Position numbers and translations under genes: made by a program
In this document: positions 25,717-27,652 of the stretch, in pieces
Layout: the number at the start of each line of letters is the position of its first letter
Position numbering within the stretch: the first letter of the stretch is position 1
The notes under the pieces: generated by a model
Told to the model about the DNA's origin: nothing
The model's input: the letters and a program-made list of their open reading frames with translations, nothing else
Databases searched by the model: none
DNA from: JAYGED01 sp046582565
GTDB taxonomy: Bacteria > Pseudomonadota > Alphaproteobacteria > JAAXGF01
DNA: 27,652 nucleotides
Assembly: GCA_046582565.1 (NCBI GenBank)
Contig: JAYGED010000038.1
Coordinates: 1 to 27,652 of the forward strand
Direction: 5' to 3'

Positions 25717-25760
25717 TGGGAAAACATGGGATATCATGGGATTATATGGTGGTCAATGGT
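25717..25760. promoter_or_regulatory. MraZ-type operator: five TGG(G/T) boxes at 10-bp spacing
   Basis: On the plus strand TGGG occurs at 25717, 25727 and 25737, and TGGT at 25747 and 25757, each exactly one helical turn (10 bp) from the next. MraZ of E. coli is known to bind three TGGGN repeats separated by 5-nt spacers upstream of its own gene, the same 10-bp period. The boxes lie about 90-135 bp upstream of the mraZ GTG and cover its likely core promoter. Autorepression is therefore the expected role. Confidence 0.75.
25728..25756 (-). promoter_or_regulatory. Probable mraZ (dcw operon) promoter region
   Basis: The minus strand has a perfect TATAAT (25746-25741) but no good -35 at 16-18 bp. 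It also has TTGACC (25756-25751) 17 bp from TATCCC (25733-25728). One of these is likely the promoter of the dcw run. The two candidates overlap each other and the MraZ boxes, and which is used cannot be told by eye. The leader to the GTG would be about 90-105 nt. Confidence 0.45.
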
Positions 25761-25806
25761 AATGACCATGGATTTCAAGAGAATCCAAGTAGATTTCTTC
25801 AGAGTT

Positions 25807-25860
25807 AAATAACAAGAACAAAGGAACGTAAACAGAACATAATTCTTGAAACAGTTATTT
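25807..25860. other. AT-rich imperfect inverted repeat in the rnpB-mraZ spacer
   Basis: AAATAACAAGAA (25807-25818) faces TTCTT (25843-25847) and GTTATTT (25854-25860), giving two paired blocks interrupted by a 6-nt bulge. The whole 356-bp spacer (25627-25982) is AT-rich and contains no convincing reading frame. Besides this element it holds the mraZ operator and promoter and a perfect AACATATGTT palindrome (25921-25930). I saw no clear rnpB terminator; this structure, ending GTTATTT on the minus strand, is a weak candidate. Confidence 0.35.
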
Positions 25861-25982
25861 GCCATGATCCTGGCGACGAGAACTTCGACGCTAGCCAAAG
25901 ATTATGGCGGCTTTGTGTTCAACATATGTTCTTTTTAGCGCACCGCGCGGTCTTAGGGTGACTATTGGGCCGGGGGAAATTT

Positions 25983-26390
<408 letters not shown>

Positions 26391-26397
26391 AAGGCTA

Positions 26398-26426
26398 GAC
26401 CTAGGCCTTGCCCCGTCTCACGTCAA
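26398..26426 (-). promoter_or_regulatory. rnpB promoter
   Basis: TTGACG (26426-26421) and TAGGTC (26403-26398) are separated by 17 bp on the minus strand. The -10 box ends 7 nt before the first base of helix P1 at 26390, the distance expected for a start site there. The -35 box overlaps the stop codon of the amidase gene. The -10 region lies in a CAAGGC/GCCTTG palindrome (26390-26410). Confidence 0.6.
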
Positions 26427-27178
26427 GCGAGAGCCAGTATTTGAAAAATGCGTTGCGCCGTTTCGGGATCGACGACGCCATCCAAGCAGCCTGGACGAAA
26501 ATGGCGCTGAAACGCGATCACCGCCTGTTCGAGCTCTGTATCGAAGGCGCCCTCGGCGGCCACCCCATAGCCAAACTCGGCGAGGGCGCGACGAATATCA
26601 CCCACCGCCGTGCCGCCGTCGCCCTTGCGCAAAATGAGACCCATCTCGCCGGTGACCACGGCCACCTTCGGCCACAGCCCAATGCCTGCAGCGGCGAGCC
26701 TCGACCAATCGAAATATTCACCAGGATCAGCGCGGCGGGCGTAAGCGACATCGCCATGGCCGAGCACATGGCGGGCCGGTATGGGGTGGCGCGCCGTGAT
26801 GTCGAGGCATAAATCGATCACCGCCGCCATCTGCTTTTCTGGAAACGCCCGATAGCCGAATTCGTGGCCCGGGTTCACCATCTCGATGCCGATTGAGGTG
26901 CCATTGATATCGTCGCGCCCGCGCCATTGTGCCTGCCCGGCATGCCAGGCGCGCCGCGACTCGTCCACCAGGCACACGATCGCACCATCTTCGTCGACGA
27001 GATAATGAGCACTAACCTTGGCGTTTGGGTCGCACATCCGATCGAGGGCGGCGGCGGCGCTCGCCATGCCGGTGTAGTGCAGAATCAAAATATCGATGGT
27101 CGCACCGTCTGGGCGGGCATCGTGGTTGGGCGACTTTTGCCACGACACCGGGCGATCAATCAGCAAGTCAGCCGGCAT
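26423..27178 (-). CDS. N-acetylmuramoyl-L-alanine amidase (Amidase_2) with peptidoglycan-binding domain
   Basis: This enzyme should cut the bond between MurNAc and the stem peptide. From ATG 27178 it has 251 residues. The Amidase_2 (AmpD/AmiD) fold has zinc ligands H in LILHYTGM (residue 34), H in LGHGDVAYARRADPG (141) and D in the same motif (151). The conserved Glu lies in SIGIEMVN (99). A PG_binding_1 domain follows (about 190-248, VGDIRRALAEFGY with AFQRHF), which AmpD lacks and AmiD has. No clear signal peptide or lipobox is visible, so periplasmic versus cytoplasmic action is undecided. ATG 27178 is favoured over an in-frame TTG at 27211. It overlaps the upstream kinase gene by 11 nt. 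The closest named relatives would be AmiD-like proteins, but I leave the symbol blank. Confidence 0.9.
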   Translation of the reverse strand: MPADLLIDRPVSWQKSPNHDARPDGATIDILILHYTGMASAAAALDRMCDPNAKVSAHYLVDEDGAIVCLVDESRRAWHAGQAQWRGRDDINGTSIGIEMVNPGHEFGYRAFPEKQMAAVIDLCLDITARHPIPARHVLGHGDVAYARRADPGEYFDWSRLAAAGIGLWPKVAVVTGEMGLILRKGDGGTAVGDIRRALAEFGYGVAAEGAFDTELEQAVIAFQRHFRPGCLDGVVDPETAQRIFQILALA

Positions 27179-27652
27179 TTCCGTCCCCGCCCTCAGACTC
27201 CTGATCGCCAAGCGCCAGGTGAAACGCCTCCGCCAGGGCCTTGCCGCGATAGGGCTTTGTCAGCCGGATCGCGTTTGCTTCGATGGGATCGTCAGCCTCG
27301 ATAGCCGTCGAATAGCCAGAAGCATAGACCACCGCCAGGCCTGGGCGTTTTTGGCGCGCCTCTACGGCCAGGTCCCGCCCACTAACACCACCGGGCAGGA
27401 CAATATCGGTAAACAGCAAATCGATAGGCGCTTCGCCATCGATGATTTCGAGGGCCGACTTGGCGTCGTTCGCCGCCATCACACCATAGCCGAGGTTTCC
27501 CAGAAGCCTGACAGCGAGATCGCGCACACTGTCCTCATCCTCGACGACGAGAATCATCTCGCCCTGGCCCCGGGGCATGGCGGTCATATCCTCCGCGGGC
27601 GCCGCCGCCTGAACGTCCGGAGCACGGGGCAGATAGATACTGACTGTCGCAC
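27168..27652 (-). CDS. Hybrid sensor histidine kinase, C-terminal part (kinase end plus receiver domain)
   Basis: The frame is open to the right edge, so only the last 160 residues are seen. It opens with ATVSIYLPRAP, the usual final strand of a histidine kinase ATPase (HATPase_c) domain. A short Ala/Pro linker follows, then a full receiver domain: MILVVEDEDSVRD (acidic pair), LLFTDIVLPGG with the phosphoacceptor Asp (codon about 27405-27407), and LTKPY with the conserved Lys. The order kinase-receiver defines a hybrid kinase. The sensor part and histidine are outside the window, so the signal is unknown. Starting the protein at the ATG at 27587 would give a lone receiver, but the upstream kinase residues argue against that. 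Its stop lies inside the amidase start region. Confidence 0.85.
   Translation of the reverse strand, partial: ATVSIYLPRAPDVQAAAPAEDMTAMPRGQGEMILVVEDEDSVRDLAVRLLGNLGYGVMAANDAKSALEIIDGEAPIDLLFTDIVLPGGVSGRDLAVEARQKRPGLAVVYASGYSTAIEADDPIEANAIRLTKPYRGKALAEAFHLALGDQESEGGDGNAG

Noticed and set aside
27168..27587. A stand-alone response regulator starting at the ATG at 27587.
   Set aside because: The same frame upstream reads ATVSIYLPRAP, the end of a histidine kinase ATPase domain, and stays open to the window edge.

Overview
The window is a chromosomal segment, high in G+C, from an alphaproteobacterium. It carries the complete division and cell wall (dcw) cluster, and every recognisable gene lies on the minus strand. 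The alphaproteobacterial assignment rests on several features. The gene order ftsZ-lpxC-bamD-recN-ligA follows the dcw genes, FtsZ has a very long linker before its conserved tail, and a DUF1127 micro-protein is present. There is an MttB-superfamily methyltransferase with the Arg/Gly-rich N-terminus usual in this class, and the order amidase-rnpB-mraZ is, as far as I recall, seen in Rhodospirillales-like genomes. Genus cannot be decided from the sequence.

In transcription order (right to left), the right edge holds the 3' end of a hybrid histidine kinase (27168-27652). It overlaps a peptidoglycan amidase with a C-terminal peptidoglycan-binding domain (26423-27178). Next come the RNase P RNA gene (25983-26390) and a 356-bp AT-rich spacer with a phased-repeat operator typical of MraZ.

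The dcw run (25626 down to 7277) is mraZ-rsmH-ftsL-ftsI-murE-murF-mraY-murD-ftsW-murG-murC-murB-ddl-ftsQ-ftsA-ftsZ. Nearly all junctions are 4-nt ATGA overlaps, and the first clear terminator lies after ftsZ (7183-7219). The run encodes the cytoplasmic Mur ligases (MurC-F), MurB, Ddl, the lipid-linked steps (MraY, MurG), the septal synthase pair FtsW/FtsI and the divisome proteins FtsL, FtsQ, FtsA and FtsZ. It therefore holds most of the path from UDP-MurNAc precursors to septal wall.

A second, separately promoted envelope and DNA-maintenance block follows: lpxC (TTG start), bamD, recN and ligA (6978 down to 1343). After that come a DUF1127 gene, a cluster of palindromes (848-1058), and the 5' part of an mttB-like gene running off the left edge.

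I see no CRISPR array, transposase, phage gene, tRNA or plausible undescribed multi-gene system. The points worth a second look are small and mostly regulatory: the five-fold 10-bp phased MraZ-type operator, the palindrome cluster around the DUF1127 stop codon, a CtrA-like box at the ligA end, tandem repeats at gene ends, and the kinase-amidase coupling.
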